Part shown: one piece after another, positions 1 to 9,666 of the stretch
How the letters are laid out: each line of letters opens with the position of its first letter
How positions within the stretch are numbered: position 1 is the stretch's first letter
Assembly (NCBI RefSeq): GCF_014196795.1
Contig: NZ_JACIEJ010000012.1
Location: 1-64,000 of the forward strand
Source: Sagittula marina
GTDB taxonomy: Bacteria > Pseudomonadota > Alphaproteobacteria > Rhodobacterales > Rhodobacteraceae
DNA length: 64,000 nt
Reading direction: 5' to 3'
Notes under the pieces: generated by a model
Told to the model about the DNA's origin: nothing
Seen by the model: the letters and a program-made list of their open reading frames with translations, nothing else
Database searches by the model: none
Translations under genes and position numbers: made by a program

Positions 1-421
1 AAATAACGTTGAGGGCAAAAACCAGACCGCCGCGCTAATCTCTCAGCGCGCCCGCCTGACAATATCCTCGGTATGCTTCAACCTCGCTTCGCTTCAGTGT
101 CGCCTCTCAGCGCCTCGTCCGCTCCGTCCGGTCCGTCCCGCAGCGCCTCAGCGCCGCCGGTGAAGGGGCTTCTACGGCTACCCCAAACGACTCGCAACCC
201 CTTTTTTTGGCGCTTCGTCACATTTTCTTCGCAAAACGCCACAAGGCTCTGAAAACACACGCATTAAAACGGGCAACCGAAAGAACTATCGGTCGAAACG
301 CGTTCGTTGAAACAGCTTCAGGAGGTTCCGGATGTTATTGCGGGCCAGTCACCCGCAAGGTCACCACCTATCATGCAATGACTATAGCCGTTTTTCCCGA
401 CAATGACTGTTGCCCGAGTGC
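1..421. other. Gene-free leading segment
   Basis: No coding frame here looks like a real protein. The stretch at about 105-160 is unusually repetitive, with three CAGCGCC(TC) words and several (C)CGTCC words close together, followed by a T-run near 205. It may be the tail of a feature that starts outside the window. I cannot assign a function. Confidence 0.4.
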
Positions 422-1021
422 CTAGGCAAGCCGCTGGTACAGTCCTCGACGCGGCAGACGCAGCGCCAGCAGCGATGCGATAAGTGCCATGTATAAAATC
501 GGTTCGATCTGGAAACCCTTCACAAGCATGACGAAATGCAAGGCCCCCAACAAAGCGACTGCATACGTAACCTTGTGCAGTTGCCGCCAGCGGCTGCCCA
601 GCGCACGGATCGCTCGGTTGGAGGAGGTGATCGCCAATGGGATCATCAGCACAAACGCCCCCATTCCAACGGTGATGTACGGGCGTTTCACAATATCGGC
701 CCAGATCTGTGAGGGCTGTTGAACATCAAGCACCAGCCAAACCAGCAAATGCAGCGCCACGTAGTAAAAGGCCATAAGCCCGATCGCCCGTCGGAACTTC
801 AGCAGGTTTATCCCCGCATGTTTGCGCAACGGCGTTATCGCCAGACCCGCGATCAGAAGCCACAGCGCCCACTTGCCCAGCTCATGCTCCAAAGCCTTTA
901 TAGGCTCGACACCGAGGCCCCCTGTGAGGCCCAGGTACAGAAGCCACGGCGCCGGAAGCGCCAATCCCAGATACACCATCCAGGTTGGCACCCGCCGGAC
1001 ATATGCGTTGAGCGCCTGCAT
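422..1021 (-). CDS. msrQ: MsrQ, heme-binding membrane subunit of periplasmic methionine sulfoxide reductase
   Basis: The product is a 199-residue integral membrane protein of the ferric-reductase-like MsrQ/YedZ family. It takes electrons from the quinone pool or flavin reductases and passes them through heme b to MsrP. About six hydrophobic helices are visible, with His residues in the helix around residues 85-95 (the YYVALHLLVW segment) and in the HKVTYAVALLGALHF segment that fit heme ligands. Length is normal for the family. The ATG overlaps the msrP stop by one base (TGATG), so the two subunits are translationally coupled. Family assignment rests on the MsrP neighbour as well as the sequence. 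Confidence 0.93.
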   Translation of the reverse strand: MQALNAYVRRVPTWMVYLGLALPAPWLLYLGLTGGLGVEPIKALEHELGKWALWLLIAGLAITPLRKHAGINLLKFRRAIGLMAFYYVALHLLVWLVLDVQQPSQIWADIVKRPYITVGMGAFVLMIPLAITSSNRAIRALGSRWRQLHKVTYAVALLGALHFVMLVKGFQIEPILYMALIASLLALRLPRRGLYQRLA

Positions 1022-1920
1022 CAGAAGTTTTTAACCAAGTCCATGCCCTCGTACAGGCCTGCGACCTCGTCATACCCATTGAACATCAAGGTTGGTTTCC
1101 GCCGGGCGAACAGGCCACCGCCCAATGGGCGCTCGGACGCCTGTGACCAGCGAGGGTGATCCACCTCCGGGTTCACGTTGGAATAAAACCCGTATTCTCC
1201 CGCATTTGCTTTATTCCATGCGGTCGCAGGCTGGGTGTCGGTCAGAGTGATCCTGACCACCGACTTGATCGATTTGAAACCGTACTTCCATGGCACGACC
1301 AGGCGCAACGGTGCACCATTCTGGTTTGGCAGCGGTTTGCCGTACAGGCCGGTTGCCATCAGAGTCAGCGGGTGACGCGCCTCGTCCAAACGCAAACCTT
1401 CCACATAGGGCCAGTCGAGGACGGGATACCTGACACCCGGCATTTCTTCGGGGCGCAACGCGGTTTCAAAGGCAACGTATTTCGCCTCCGGCTTTACCCC
1501 GACCATGTCGAGCAAGTCTGCCAACTCAAATCCATTCCAAGGCACCACCATCGACCACGCCTCGACACAGCGGAAGCGGTAAATGCGCTCTTCGATGTCC
1601 ATCTGGCTCATGATGTCATCAAAGCTGTAGTCGCCGGGCTTGTCGACCATACCGTCGATCTGCACAGTCCAAGGGTCGGTGGTCAAAGCGCCCGCGTATT
1701 TCGCAGGATCTTCTTTGCCCGTGCCAAACTCGTAGTAGTTGCAGTAGTTGGTGATGTCTTCAAAGGCGTTGGGCTCCAGTGTTTCGGCATTTGCCGCGCC
1801 CGCCAGACCACCAGCAATGCCCAGAGCTCCCGCACCGGCCATCACCTGGCGACGATTCAGAAACAATGCTTCGGGTGTCACGTCTGAAGCGGTCAGGTCA
1901 TTGGTCCAGCGGCGGCTCAT
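1021..1920 (-). CDS. msrP: MsrP, Mo-dependent periplasmic protein-methionine-sulfoxide reductase
   Basis: The product is a 299-residue catalytic subunit that repairs oxidised methionines in envelope proteins using a molybdopterin cofactor. A Tat signal is visible: twin arginines at residues 23-24 (RRQVM) followed by a Gly/Ala-rich hydrophobic stretch, with cleavage likely after the Ala-rich ANA near residue 45. Cys118 in [10 protein letters not shown] is the expected molybdenum-coordinating cysteine. The conserved WKYGFKS segment and the C-terminal PRWSQA motif also match the family. It is the first gene of the msrPQ operon. Folded cofactor-loaded export by Tat is the known family behaviour. 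Confidence 0.95.
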   Translation of the reverse strand: MSRRWTNDLTASDVTPEALFLNRRQVMAGAGALGIAGGLAGAANAETLEPNAFEDITNYCNYYEFGTGKEDPAKYAGALTTDPWTVQIDGMVDKPGDYSFDDIMSQMDIEERIYRFRCVEAWSMVVPWNGFELADLLDMVGVKPEAKYVAFETALRPEEMPGVRYPVLDWPYVEGLRLDEARHPLTLMATGLYGKPLPNQNGAPLRLVVPWKYGFKSIKSVVRITLTDTQPATAWNKANAGEYGFYSNVNPEVDHPRWSQASERPLGGGLFARRKPTLMFNGYDEVAGLYEGMDLVKNF

Positions 1921-2086
1921 GGGGCTCTCCTCGATATCGGTTGCCCCATAGGTAAGGTGAAGCCGTCAATGCACCAACAAACACTATCTCACGATGACGG
2001 TAGAGCGCTGTAACAAAGCATCGCTGGAAGGTCGGGAGTTGGCGCTTTCGACCTGTCGGGGCTCAAAGAGATCACCCACCTGCGTG

Positions 2087-3652
2087 CTACAGAGTCTCGC
2101 CCTCGATCTGCAAGCGACGCATGGCGTCCTCGAATTGCTTGTGACCGCGTGCGCGCTCCAGCCCGTCCAGCCCAAGATGCACCGACGGGTGAATGTCGTT
2201 CATCTGCACGGATGATCCATCGTTCACCACGACCCTCACATGGCGTCGACGCATCTGGCGCGGCTCGGCCACACCGACAGAGTGCGCAATGGTCTCCACC
2301 TCGTTGATAACAGCCTTGGCGTAAGCCGCGACACGCTTGTCCTTCTCTTCGACCACCAACCCCTTTTGCAGCGAAGGAATATGTGTCGTGATCCCCGTGG
2401 GGCAGGTGTTCTTGTTACACTTGAGGGCCTGAATGCAGCCGAGCGAAAACATGAAGCCCCGCCCCGACACAACGAAATCCGCGCCCATGCAGATAGCCCA
2501 GGCCACATCGCCCGGCGCGACCATCTTGCCCGCCGCGATGATACGGACGCGATCATGCATCCCGGCCAAGTCGCGCAGGTCCACCATACGGATCAGCGCG
2601 TCGCGCAGCGGCATCCCTACAAGGTCGATCAGCGGCATCGGCGCCGCGCCTGTGCCGCCTTCACCACCATCCACAGCGATAAAATCCGGCGCGCATTCGG
2701 CGCCACGCTCCTTGATCCGTTTGAAAAAGTCGAACCAAGGGTCGGCGGATCCGATGCAGGTCTTGATCCCCACCGGTTTGCCCGTGACCTCGCGGATGTG
2801 GCCGATGAGGTCCAGCAGATCATCCCAATCGTCCACCTCACGGTGACGGTTTGGCGAAATCGCATCCTTGCCCATCGGCACACCACGAATTGAGGCCACT
2901 TCTTCGTCGATCTTGGCGGCCGGAAGGATCCCCCCCTTTCCAGGCTTTGCCCCTTGGCTGAGCTTGATCTCGAACATCTTCACGTTGGGTTTTGCCGCCA
3001 TATGGCGCAGCTTTTCATCTGACAGGTTGCCCGCTTCGTCGCGCACGCCGAACTTCGCCGTGCCGATTTGATAAACAATGTCACAGTTCCCTTCGAGGTG
3101 GTCCGGTGCCAAGCCGCCCTCCCCCGTGTTCAGCCAGATTCCCGCCAGCCCTGCTCCGCGGGACAATGCGCGGATGGCAGGCTTGGACAGCGCACCATAA
3201 CTCATGCCTGAGATGTTGAAGATCGACGTGGCTGCGTATGGCTCCCGGCAGTGCGGTCCGATGATCATCGGCTCCGTTGAGGCGAACTGGTCATCCAGCG
3301 GCGGAAACACCGCATTCATGAAGATCGGCGTCCCCGGCAACGACAGGTTCCGCGTGGAGCCAAAGGCCACCGTGTTCGATTTTGTTTCTGCCGCGCGATA
3401 GACCCAGTTGCGTTGCGCCCGATTGAACGGCATCTCCTCGCGGTCCATGGCAAAGAAATACTGGCGAAAGAACTCCCCCAGCTCCGTGAACAGTCCGCGA
3501 AACCGGCCGATCACCGGGTAGTTGCGCCGGATCGCGTCACCAGTTTGCCGTGTGTCCAAGTAGAACATGGCGCAAACGGCCATTACCCCCAGACCCACGA
3601 CGAAGACGAAAAGCAACGCCAGGTATTGCAGGGCGGTCATCGCGTATTCCAT
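2087..3652 (-). CDS. FMN-binding glutamate-synthase-like protein, membrane-anchored
   Basis: The 521-residue product is a stand-alone relative of the synthase domain of GltB. It begins with one hydrophobic segment (about residues 5-28) and then carries the (beta/alpha)8 FMN domain, including the VDGGEGGTGAAPMPLID loop. A CxxxxxCxxxxC cluster (CIQALKCNKNTC) near residue 410 suits a 3Fe-4S centre. The glutamine amidotransferase domain of true GltB is absent, so the physiological substrate is unknown. I chose ATG 3652 because GGAGGTG lies just upstream; a GTG six bases earlier is also possible. No partner gene is adjacent. Confidence 0.85.
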   Translation of the reverse strand: MEYAMTALQYLALLFVFVVGLGVMAVCAMFYLDTRQTGDAIRRNYPVIGRFRGLFTELGEFFRQYFFAMDREEMPFNRAQRNWVYRAAETKSNTVAFGSTRNLSLPGTPIFMNAVFPPLDDQFASTEPMIIGPHCREPYAATSIFNISGMSYGALSKPAIRALSRGAGLAGIWLNTGEGGLAPDHLEGNCDIVYQIGTAKFGVRDEAGNLSDEKLRHMAAKPNVKMFEIKLSQGAKPGKGGILPAAKIDEEVASIRGVPMGKDAISPNRHREVDDWDDLLDLIGHIREVTGKPVGIKTCIGSADPWFDFFKRIKERGAECAPDFIAVDGGEGGTGAAPMPLIDLVGMPLRDALIRMVDLRDLAGMHDRVRIIAAGKMVAPGDVAWAICMGADFVVSGRGFMFSLGCIQALKCNKNTCPTGITTHIPSLQKGLVVEEKDKRVAAYAKAVINEVETIAHSVGVAEPRQMRRRHVRVVVNDGSSVQMNDIHPSVHLGLDGLERARGHKQFEDAMRRLQIEGETL

Positions 3653-3768
3653 ATTCACCTCCAGGAATGCTTTGATTTGACTGAATGCAAATGCACAAAT
3701 TTCACGCTACCTTGTCATCATCACACCCAAATGGCACCCCGGCCAATCACAAGTGTAAGGGAGAGAGC

Positions 3769-4209
3769 ATGAAAAAATTCCTGACATCTGCCGCTCTGAT
3801 GCTGGTAGCGACCACCGCAACCGCAGATATCGTCCGCTATGACACAGAACAATCGTTCGACGACGTCATATTTGGTCTGGAAAACGCCATCCTCGACGAG
3901 GGTCTGGTGGTTGACCACATCAGCCACACCGGCGAAATGCTCGCCCGCACCAAGGAAGACGTGGGCGGCACGGTCGACCTGTTTATCCACGCGGACGTTT
4001 ACAGCTTTTGCTCGGCCCGGATCTCGCGCGAGGTGATGGAGGCCGATCCAATGAACGTTTCCTTCTGTCCCTACCAGATCTTCGTGATCGTGCAGCCGGA
4101 TACTCCGGACACCACGACCATAGGCTTTCGCAGCTATCCCGAAGGCGCCATGCAAAAGGTTGAGGCATTGCTCGACGGCATTGCCCGCGCTTCTATCGGG
4201 TTGGAATGA
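3769..4209 (+). CDS. Secreted DUF302-family protein
   Basis: The 146-residue product has a short signal peptide (KK followed by a hydrophobic stretch, cleavage likely after ATA near residue 19). The body has the DUF302 pattern: an early VRYDTEQSFDDV segment and a later CPYQIFVIVQ strand, with two cysteines that could pair in the periplasm. The start has a good ribosome site (GGGAGAGAG). An upstream in-frame ATG at 3685 is less likely because it would hide the signal peptide. The function of the family is not known. It is divergent from the glutamate-synthase-like gene. Confidence 0.8.
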   Translation: MKKFLTSAALMLVATTATADIVRYDTEQSFDDVIFGLENAILDEGLVVDHISHTGEMLARTKEDVGGTVDLFIHADVYSFCSARISREVMEADPMNVSFCPYQIFVIVQPDTPDTTTIGFRSYPEGAMQKVEALLDGIARASIGLE

Positions 4210-4404
4210 CGTTCAATCCGTTCACAATGGATCACTTGGAATAACGCTATTGTCATTCGACGGCGAAAGGTGGTGCGGCTTAGGGGGCTCGCGCCACGTT
4301 TCAAGTCGAAGGACAACACTTATACGCGAAGTCCAATCGCGCTTCTCCTCCGTAGTCCTATCCGATGCAACAAGCATCACGGACTGACCAACAGGAGAGA
4401 CAAA

Positions 4405-4887
4405 ATGCTACGTTCAACCATTCTCGCCGCATCGATCGCCCTTGCCGCGCCAGCCTTTGCCGAAAGCCACGCCATGTCCAAAGACATTGTGGAGACTGCC
4501 ACCGAGGCAGGCACATTTGAAACTCTGCTCGCTGCAGCACAGGCTGCCGATCTCGTTGATACCCTTAAGGGCGACGGACCGTTTACCATCTTTGCACCGA
4601 CCGATGCCGCCTTTGATGCCTTGCCGGATGGCACTGTAGAAGACCTGCTGAAGCCGGAAAACCAGGACAAGCTGGCAGAAATTCTGACCTACCACGTCAT
4701 CGCAGGCAAGGTCATGTCCACAGATCTGACAGATGATATGAAAGCCGCCACTGTCGAAGGCGCGGACGTCACGATCGACCTCGACAACGGCGTCATGGTG
4801 AACGATGCCACCGTGACCCAAGCGGATATCGAAGCGTCAAACGGCGTGATTCATGTCATCGACAAGGTAATCATGCCGCCGATGTAA
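4405..4887 (+). CDS. Secreted fasciclin (FAS1) domain protein
   Basis: The 160-residue product has a signal peptide ending in PAFA near residue 19 and a single FAS1 domain. Both diagnostic boxes are present: H1-like [10 protein letters not shown] near residue 65 and H2-like [12 protein letters not shown] at the C terminus. FAS1 domains usually mediate adhesion or matrix binding. The start is set by AGGAGAG eight bases upstream of the ATG and by the signal peptide. An intrinsic terminator follows at 4925-4953. The Asp/Glu-rich composition fits a marine bacterium. Confidence 0.92.
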   Translation: MLRSTILAASIALAAPAFAESHAMSKDIVETATEAGTFETLLAAAQAADLVDTLKGDGPFTIFAPTDAAFDALPDGTVEDLLKPENQDKLAEILTYHVIAGKVMSTDLTDDMKAATVEGADVTIDLDNGVMVNDATVTQADIEASNGVIHVIDKVIMPPM

Positions 4888-4924
4888 GGCCAGAGAGCGG
4901 CGAAGCGCGCTCGCCGTATCGTAA

Positions 4925-4953
4925 AAAAGGCCCGCCAGATCGGCGGGCCTTTT
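4925..4953. terminator. Bidirectional intrinsic terminator
   Basis: A 12-bp near-perfect inverted repeat (AAAAGGCCCGCC, loop AGATC, GGCGGGCCTTTT) sits between the convergent fasciclin and clpB genes. Flanking A and T runs allow it to work on both strands. Confidence 0.85.
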
Positions 4954-4968
4954 CAGTTTTGGCAGACC

Positions 4969-7581
4969 TCAGTGGACGACCGCATCATCCGGTTTGGGCC
5001 GGTTGGTCGCACCGACCCGATCGCCGATCAGCAGCCCCTCGGCCCCGGCGGACACTGGCACGACGTCACCGTCAGACACGTCTCCGGACAGCAGCATCTC
5101 GGCCAGCGGATCCTGCAACGCACGCTGGATCACCCGCTTCAAAGGCCGCGCGCCGAACACCGGGTCATACCCGTCATCCGCCAGCCACTGCTTCGCCTCG
5201 TCGTCCAGCTCCAGCCGGATCTTGCGGGCTGCCAGTCGCTTGAGCAGACGCCCAAGCTGAATGTCCACGATCCCGCCCATGTCCTCGCGCTTGAGCCGAT
5301 CAAATATGATCGTCTCGTCGAGACGGTTCAGGAACTCGGGGCGGAAATGCGCCCGCACAGCGTCCATGACATCACGCTTGGCCTGCGCCGCGTCGCCACC
5401 ATCAGGTAGCTGCGACAGGGCTTGCGAGCCAAGGTTCGACGTCAACACGATCAACGTCTGCTTGAAGTCCACTGTCCGGCCCTGACCATCGGTCAGCACA
5501 CCATCATCGAGAACCTGCAACAGCACGTTGAACACATCCGGGTGCGCCTTTTCGACTTCGTCGAACAAGACAACCTGATAAGGCCTGCGCCGCACGGCCT
5601 CGGTGAGGACACCGCCTTCATCGTAGCCCACGTAGCCCGGAGGCGCACCGATCAAACGGCTGACCGCGTGTTTCTCCATGAACTCCGACATGTCGATCCG
5701 CACCATTGCGTTGTCGTCGTCAAAGAGGAACTCCGCCACAGCCTTCGTCAGCTCGGTTTTACCCACGCCGGTCGGGCCCAAGAACAGGAACGAGCCCAAG
5801 GGCCGCCCTTCGTCGTTCAGCCCGGCACGCGCCCGGCGCACCGCATTGGCCACCGCCGTCACTGCCTGGTTCTGGCCGACAACCCGACGATGCAGGTTGG
5901 CCTCCATGCCCAGCAGCTTGTCGCGCTCCCCTTCGAGCATCTTGCCCGCCGGGATACCGGTCCAGCGTTCAACCACCGAAGCGATCTGATCCGGGCGTAC
6001 AGCCTCTTCGACCATCATGTCGTCAGCGTTCTCGGCCTCCGCCAGCTGCTTTTCGAGCTCCGGGATAGAGCCATACTGCAACTCACCGGCGCGCGCGTAG
6101 TTGCCCTCGCGCTTGACGATTTCCAGCTCTGCCTTGGCGTGGTCGAGCTTTTCCTTCAGATCGCGGGCGAGGCTCAGCTTGTCACGCTCCGCTTGCCACT
6201 GTGCCGTCATCTCGGCACTGCGCTCCTGAACCTCGGCAAGATCCTTTTCCAGCTTTTCGAGCCGGTCCTTGGACGCCTGATCCTCTTCGAGTTTCAGGGC
6301 CTCGACCTCGATCTGCATTTGCAGAATGTTGCGGTCGAGCTGGTCCAGCTCCTCGGGTTTGCTGTCGACTTCCATCCGCAGACGCGACGCAGCCTCGTCC
6401 ATCAGGTCGATGGCCTTGTCCGGCAGGAAACGGTCCGTGATATAGCGGTGCGAGAGAGTCGCCGCCGCCACGAGGGCCGAGTCCGAGATCCGCACACCGT
6501 GGTGCAGCTCGTACTTTTCCTTGATGCCGCGCAGGATGGAAATCGTATCCTCCACGGTAGGTTCCTGCACCATCACAGGCTGGAAACGACGGGCCAAGGC
6601 CGCGTCTTTTTCCACGTGCTTGCGATACTCGTCGAGCGTTGTTGCGCCGACGCAGTGCAATTCCCCGCGCGCCAGAGCCGGTTTCAGCAAGTTGGACGCA
6701 TCCATCGCGCCATCCGCCTTACCCGCGCCGACCAGCGTGTGCATCTCATCGATGAACAACACGATCTCACCGGCAGCTGTAGTGACCTCGGACAGGATGG
6801 CCTTCAGCCGCTCCTCAAACTCGCCGCGATACTTCGCACCAGCAATCAGCGCGCCCATGTCCAGCGAGAGCAGGCGCTTGTTCTGCAGGCTTTCCGGTAC
6901 GTCGCCATTAACAATGCGCAGCGCCAGACCTTCGGCAATCGCGGTTTTACCCACGCCGGGTTCGCCGATCAAAACCGGATTGTTCTTTGTCCGGCGGGAC
7001 AACACCTGCATGGCACGACGAATTTCCTCGTCCCGACCAATGATCGGGTCGATTTTCCCCTCACGCGCACGCTCGGTCAAATCCAAGGTATATTTCTTCA
7101 GCGCCTCATAGGCATCCTCGGCAGACGCGCTGTCTGCCGTCCGTCCTTTGCGCACGTCATTGATCGCGCCGTTCAAGCCTTGCGCGGACACCTTGCCCGC
7201 ATCCAATGCCTCTTTCGCCGGGGATTTCACCATGGCCAACGCCATCAGCATCCGCTCCACCGGAACAAAGCTGTCGCCCGCCTTCTTGGCGATCTTTTCC
7301 GCCTCATCCAGCACCTTGCCGGTGGCGGAATCAAGGTAGACCTGCCCAGCGTCTCCAGACACCTTTGGGATCTTTGCCAGTTTGGTATCAAGCACTTGCA
7401 CAACGCGCTTGGGATCGCCCCCGGCCGCGCTGATCAAGTTGGACGCCAGCCCCTGGTCATCATCCATCAGGGCTTTCAATACATGCTCGGGTGCCAGCTT
7501 TTGATGGCTTTCCCGCATCGCAATCGTCTGGGCGGCCTGAATGAAACCGCGCGCACGATCCGTGAACTTCTCCAAGTTCAT
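4969..7581 (-). CDS. clpB: ClpB disaggregase
   Basis: The 870-residue product is the full-length Hsp100 disaggregase that works with DnaK to rescue aggregated proteins. Two AAA+ modules are visible: Walker A GEPGVGKT near residue 207 and GPTGVGKT near residue 605. Between them is the middle-domain coiled coil (about residues 400-530, rich in Glu, Lys and Leu). The N domain (Clp repeats) covers about residues 1-145. The [11 protein letters not shown] Walker B of module two is intact. ATG 7581 follows AGGAG; a GTG one codon earlier is possible. Expression is probably heat-inducible through the sigma-32 promoter at 7663-7691. Confidence 0.98.
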   Translation of the reverse strand: MNLEKFTDRARGFIQAAQTIAMRESHQKLAPEHVLKALMDDDQGLASNLISAAGGDPKRVVQVLDTKLAKIPKVSGDAGQVYLDSATGKVLDEAEKIAKKAGDSFVPVERMLMALAMVKSPAKEALDAGKVSAQGLNGAINDVRKGRTADSASAEDAYEALKKYTLDLTERAREGKIDPIIGRDEEIRRAMQVLSRRTKNNPVLIGEPGVGKTAIAEGLALRIVNGDVPESLQNKRLLSLDMGALIAGAKYRGEFEERLKAILSEVTTAAGEIVLFIDEMHTLVGAGKADGAMDASNLLKPALARGELHCVGATTLDEYRKHVEKDAALARRFQPVMVQEPTVEDTISILRGIKEKYELHHGVRISDSALVAAATLSHRYITDRFLPDKAIDLMDEAASRLRMEVDSKPEELDQLDRNILQMQIEVEALKLEEDQASKDRLEKLEKDLAEVQERSAEMTAQWQAERDKLSLARDLKEKLDHAKAELEIVKREGNYARAGELQYGSIPELEKQLAEAENADDMMVEEAVRPDQIASVVERWTGIPAGKMLEGERDKLLGMEANLHRRVVGQNQAVTAVANAVRRARAGLNDEGRPLGSFLFLGPTGVGKTELTKAVAEFLFDDDNAMVRIDMSEFMEKHAVSRLIGAPPGYVGYDEGGVLTEAVRRRPYQVVLFDEVEKAHPDVFNVLLQVLDDGVLTDGQGRTVDFKQTLIVLTSNLGSQALSQLPDGGDAAQAKRDVMDAVRAHFRPEFLNRLDETIIFDRLKREDMGGIVDIQLGRLLKRLAARKIRLELDDEAKQWLADDGYDPVFGARPLKRVIQRALQDPLAEMLLSGDVSDGDVVPVSAGAEGLLIGDRVGATNRPKPDDAVVH

Positions 7582-7662
7582 CACACTTCTCCTTTAACAA
7601 GCACCCAACCTCGGTCACGCCCACGATCTGTGGCACGCGCCCCTTTTCGGGCCTCAGAGTAA

Positions 7663-7691
7663 AGATGGGGCACTGGCGGTGCTGGTTCAAG
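7663..7691 (-). promoter_or_regulatory. Sigma-32 heat-shock promoter of clpB
   Basis: On the minus strand the -35 box CTTGAA (7691-7686) and the -10 box CCCCATCT (7670-7663) are separated by 15 bases. Both match the RpoH consensus (CTTGAA / CCCCATNT). The leader to the clpB ATG would be about 75 bases. Confidence 0.85.
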
Positions 7692-8000
7692 CGCCTTGTT
7701 GTAAAAATATCACTGAACTGATGCTGCCTATTTTAAACCTCTCATCGCATCAGGTTTCGATTGAGGCACCTGAAAGAAGTTCGTGACGGATATCGAAATC
7801 GCGGGTCCCCAAACGACGTCATACATAGCCGTCAGCAGTGGGCCGGCCGATGCTGCCGACCAAAACGCTGAATCAAGCCCGATGGGTTCCAGATCACATG
7901 GTCCACGGTTTGCGCCCGGCATGCAACGAGTTGCACTGACCCGCGCTTGACGTGGCCTCTCCAGCCCGCCAAACGGAAGGCGCGTTAGAGGAGCCCTGCC

Positions 8001-8735
8001 ATGAGCCAAGCCACCACCAAGCCCGCCGATGACCGCCTGATCGTCGCCATTGATGTGCCCAACGTGATCCAGGGCCTTGAACTTGTTCAGACACTGGGGC
8101 CATCCGTCTCTTTTTATAAAATCGGTTTGGGCATGCTGACCGGCGGGGGCCTCGCTTTGGCCAATGAACTCAAGCAGGAGCACGGCAAACGCATCTTTCT
8201 CGATATGAAATTTTTCGACATCGGTGCCACCGTCGAAGCTGCCGTGCGCGGCATCGCGCAGTTCGATCTCGATTTTCTGACGGTGCATGGTGACCCTCAT
8301 GTGGTTCGCGCCGCCAAAGAAGGCGCGGCAGGCTCTGATCTGAAAATCCTTGCCGTGACCGTCCTGACCTCGCTTGACCGCGAAGATCTCAACAATTCGC
8401 TATATAAAGACGGTGCCATCCCCGATCTGGTGACCGAACGGGCCGGACGCGCTTTTGACGCCGGAGCCGATGGGGTCATCGCTTCTCCGAATGAAGCCGC
8501 GCTGATCCGCGCGCTTCCAGAATCCGATGGCCGCCTTATCGTAACCCCCGGTGTGCGCCCCGCAGGTGCCGACAAGGGCGACCAGAAACGTATTGCAACC
8601 CCCGCTCAGGCAATCCGGGACGGCGCTGACCATATCGTTGTGGGACGTCCGGTGCACCGCGCCAAAGATCCTCGCGCCGCGGCAGCGGCTATTGTTCAGG
8701 AAATGAACTCCGCGCAGGCAAGCCGTAGCCAATAA
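8001..8735 (+). CDS. pyrF: Orotidine 5'-phosphate decarboxylase
   Basis: The 244-residue product catalyses the last step of UMP synthesis, OMP to UMP plus CO2. The catalytic DxKxxDIxxTV motif is present as Asp68, Lys70 and Asp73 in DMKFFDIGATV. The phosphate-binding end is also intact (TPGVRP near residue 180 and IVVGRPVHRAKDP near residue 212). The ATG has GAGGAG upstream. It is divergent from clpB, and about 420 bases separate them. No other pyrimidine gene is nearby. Confidence 0.97.
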   Translation: MSQATTKPADDRLIVAIDVPNVIQGLELVQTLGPSVSFYKIGLGMLTGGGLALANELKQEHGKRIFLDMKFFDIGATVEAAVRGIAQFDLDFLTVHGDPHVVRAAKEGAAGSDLKILAVTVLTSLDREDLNNSLYKDGAIPDLVTERAGRAFDAGADGVIASPNEAALIRALPESDGRLIVTPGVRPAGADKGDQKRIATPAQAIRDGADHIVVGRPVHRAKDPRAAAAAIVQEMNSAQASRSQ

Positions 8736-9133
8736 CACGTCGCCAGCCTAACCCCGTGCGGGGCATTCCTGATGACAGCGGATGCCCTGCGCGCAGCTTT
8801 CCGGCTCTGAAGCGGCTTGAACGAAGCTCCCTCCGTCACACACACTCACGATAAGGAACCTGCATGCCTGCACATCCGTTGGGAAGGTGGGCCGCGTGCG
8901 AGGGTGTGAGAATTGTGAATGTCACGCTCGAATGCCGGTAACGCCCGAATCACATACCAGTGTGTGGATAACTCTGGGCATAAATCCACTCATTGTTGCG
9001 CCGATTCCCGCCAACGCCTTGAGCTCAGAAGAAAACCTTTTTCAAAAGATACGTGAAACTTTTCCACAGGTCGTTACGTTAATACCACATGAAGGTTAAC
9101 GAAGAGCAGTCAAGGACAGAAGGGAATAGAAGC
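8736..9133. other. Intergenic region with two opposed DnaA-box-like sites
   Basis: About 400 bases hold no convincing gene. Positions 8963-8971 read TGTGGATAA, the exact complement of the DnaA box TTATCCACA. Positions 9060-9068 read TTTTCCACA, one base from consensus and in the opposite orientation. Two GANTC (CcrM-type) sites lie nearby, at about 8947 and 9003. The region could be a DnaA-controlled promoter for the next gene or part of a replication origin. I see no clear AT-rich unwinding element. Confidence 0.4.
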
Positions 9134-9406
9134 ATGAGCGATATGACACCACGCATCCATGACGTCCGTTACAACGCCGTCGAACAGTGTTTTGAAGCCT
9201 TGGTCACCCTCCACACCCCCGGTGGACGCGTTAGGGTAGCAAGCCAGTTCGATGCTCCCATGACCACAGATTTTGAAGCTGCATCTCGCGGCCTGTTGAA
9301 CGCCGCCCTGATTGGCCTGAGCGATCGCAGCGCCCTTAAGTCCCGCGAAATGCGCAAGCCGATCATGCCGCCGCGGCGCGTTGGCGATATGTCACACGCA
9401 GCCTGA
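9134..9406 (+). CDS. Small hypothetical protein
   Basis: The 90-residue product has no signal peptide or membrane segment. A beta-rich first half (about residues 5-40, with VRYNAVEQCFEALVTL) is followed by a helix and a basic, proline-containing tail. I do not recognise the family. The ATG has AAGGGAA seven bases upstream. Its upstream region carries the DnaA-box-like sites and its downstream side is followed by the candidate structured RNA, so it may be part of a conserved block. A longer frame from 9089 lacks a good ribosome site. Confidence 0.6.
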   Translation: MSDMTPRIHDVRYNAVEQCFEALVTLHTPGGRVRVASQFDAPMTTDFEAASRGLLNAALIGLSDRSALKSREMRKPIMPPRRVGDMSHAA

Positions 9407-9419
9407 GCTTCAGACAAAG

Positions 9420-9654
9420 TTTAGCCTTGGAGGCTGTCCTCCCGCAGCCTTGGGCTCACCCCTGTGCCGTCTCTTGCCATTGATGGCGCAACACTCGCCG
9501 AATCACGATTACGTGGTGTTCGGCTCCCCTCCGGGGGAGATCTGCCTGCGGTTCATACACCTGTATGAGCCTGCCATCTGGTTCTCTGCTTGTCCCCTGA
9601 GAGCCGGAAAACTGACCGGGGCGTCGCTGGATTTTCAGCACGCCCCGGTTTTTT
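9420..9654 (+). ncRNA. Candidate structured RNA, possibly 6S RNA
   Basis: Between two convergent genes lies a stretch that folds well and ends in a strong intrinsic terminator. GGTGTTCGGCTC (about 9514-9525) can pair with GAGCCGGAAAACTGACC (about 9601-9617). The interior holds an unpaired C-rich/U-rich bubble and an apical hairpin TCATAC-ACCT-GTATGA (about 9553-9568). Several short words in order (TGTTCG, TCCCC, TTCATAC, GAGA-GCC, AAAACTG) parallel those of E. coli 6S RNA as I remember it. The 5' end is not resolved, and 9420-9500 may be leader. The 6S identity is a hypothesis. Confidence 0.45.
9615..9654 (+). terminator. Intrinsic terminator of the candidate RNA
   Basis: The 10-bp stem ACCGGGGCGT/ACGCCCCGGT, with a secondary GCTG/CAGC stem in its loop, is followed by six T residues. 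It points in the plus direction, so a plus-strand transcript must end here even though the preceding gene stopped 200 bases earlier. Confidence 0.85.
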
Positions 9655-9666
9655 CTTTCCCAAAAG

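Noticed and set aside
78-260. Short minus-strand frame in the leading segment
   Set aside because: Composition is driven by CAGCGCC/CGTCC repeats; no start context or domain.
5422-7662. 746-codon open frame antisense to clpB
   Set aside because: It mirrors the GC-rich clpB codons exactly and has no domain or ribosome site; long antisense frames are expected at this base composition.
8887-9099. 70-codon frame upstream of the small gene at 9134
   Set aside because: Overlaps the DnaA-box-like sites, lacks a ribosome site and looks random.
9520-9620. Riboswitch (TPP or cobalamin) suggested by CTGAGAG and GCC words
   Set aside because: No full conserved core of either class, and no plus-strand gene follows that it could control.
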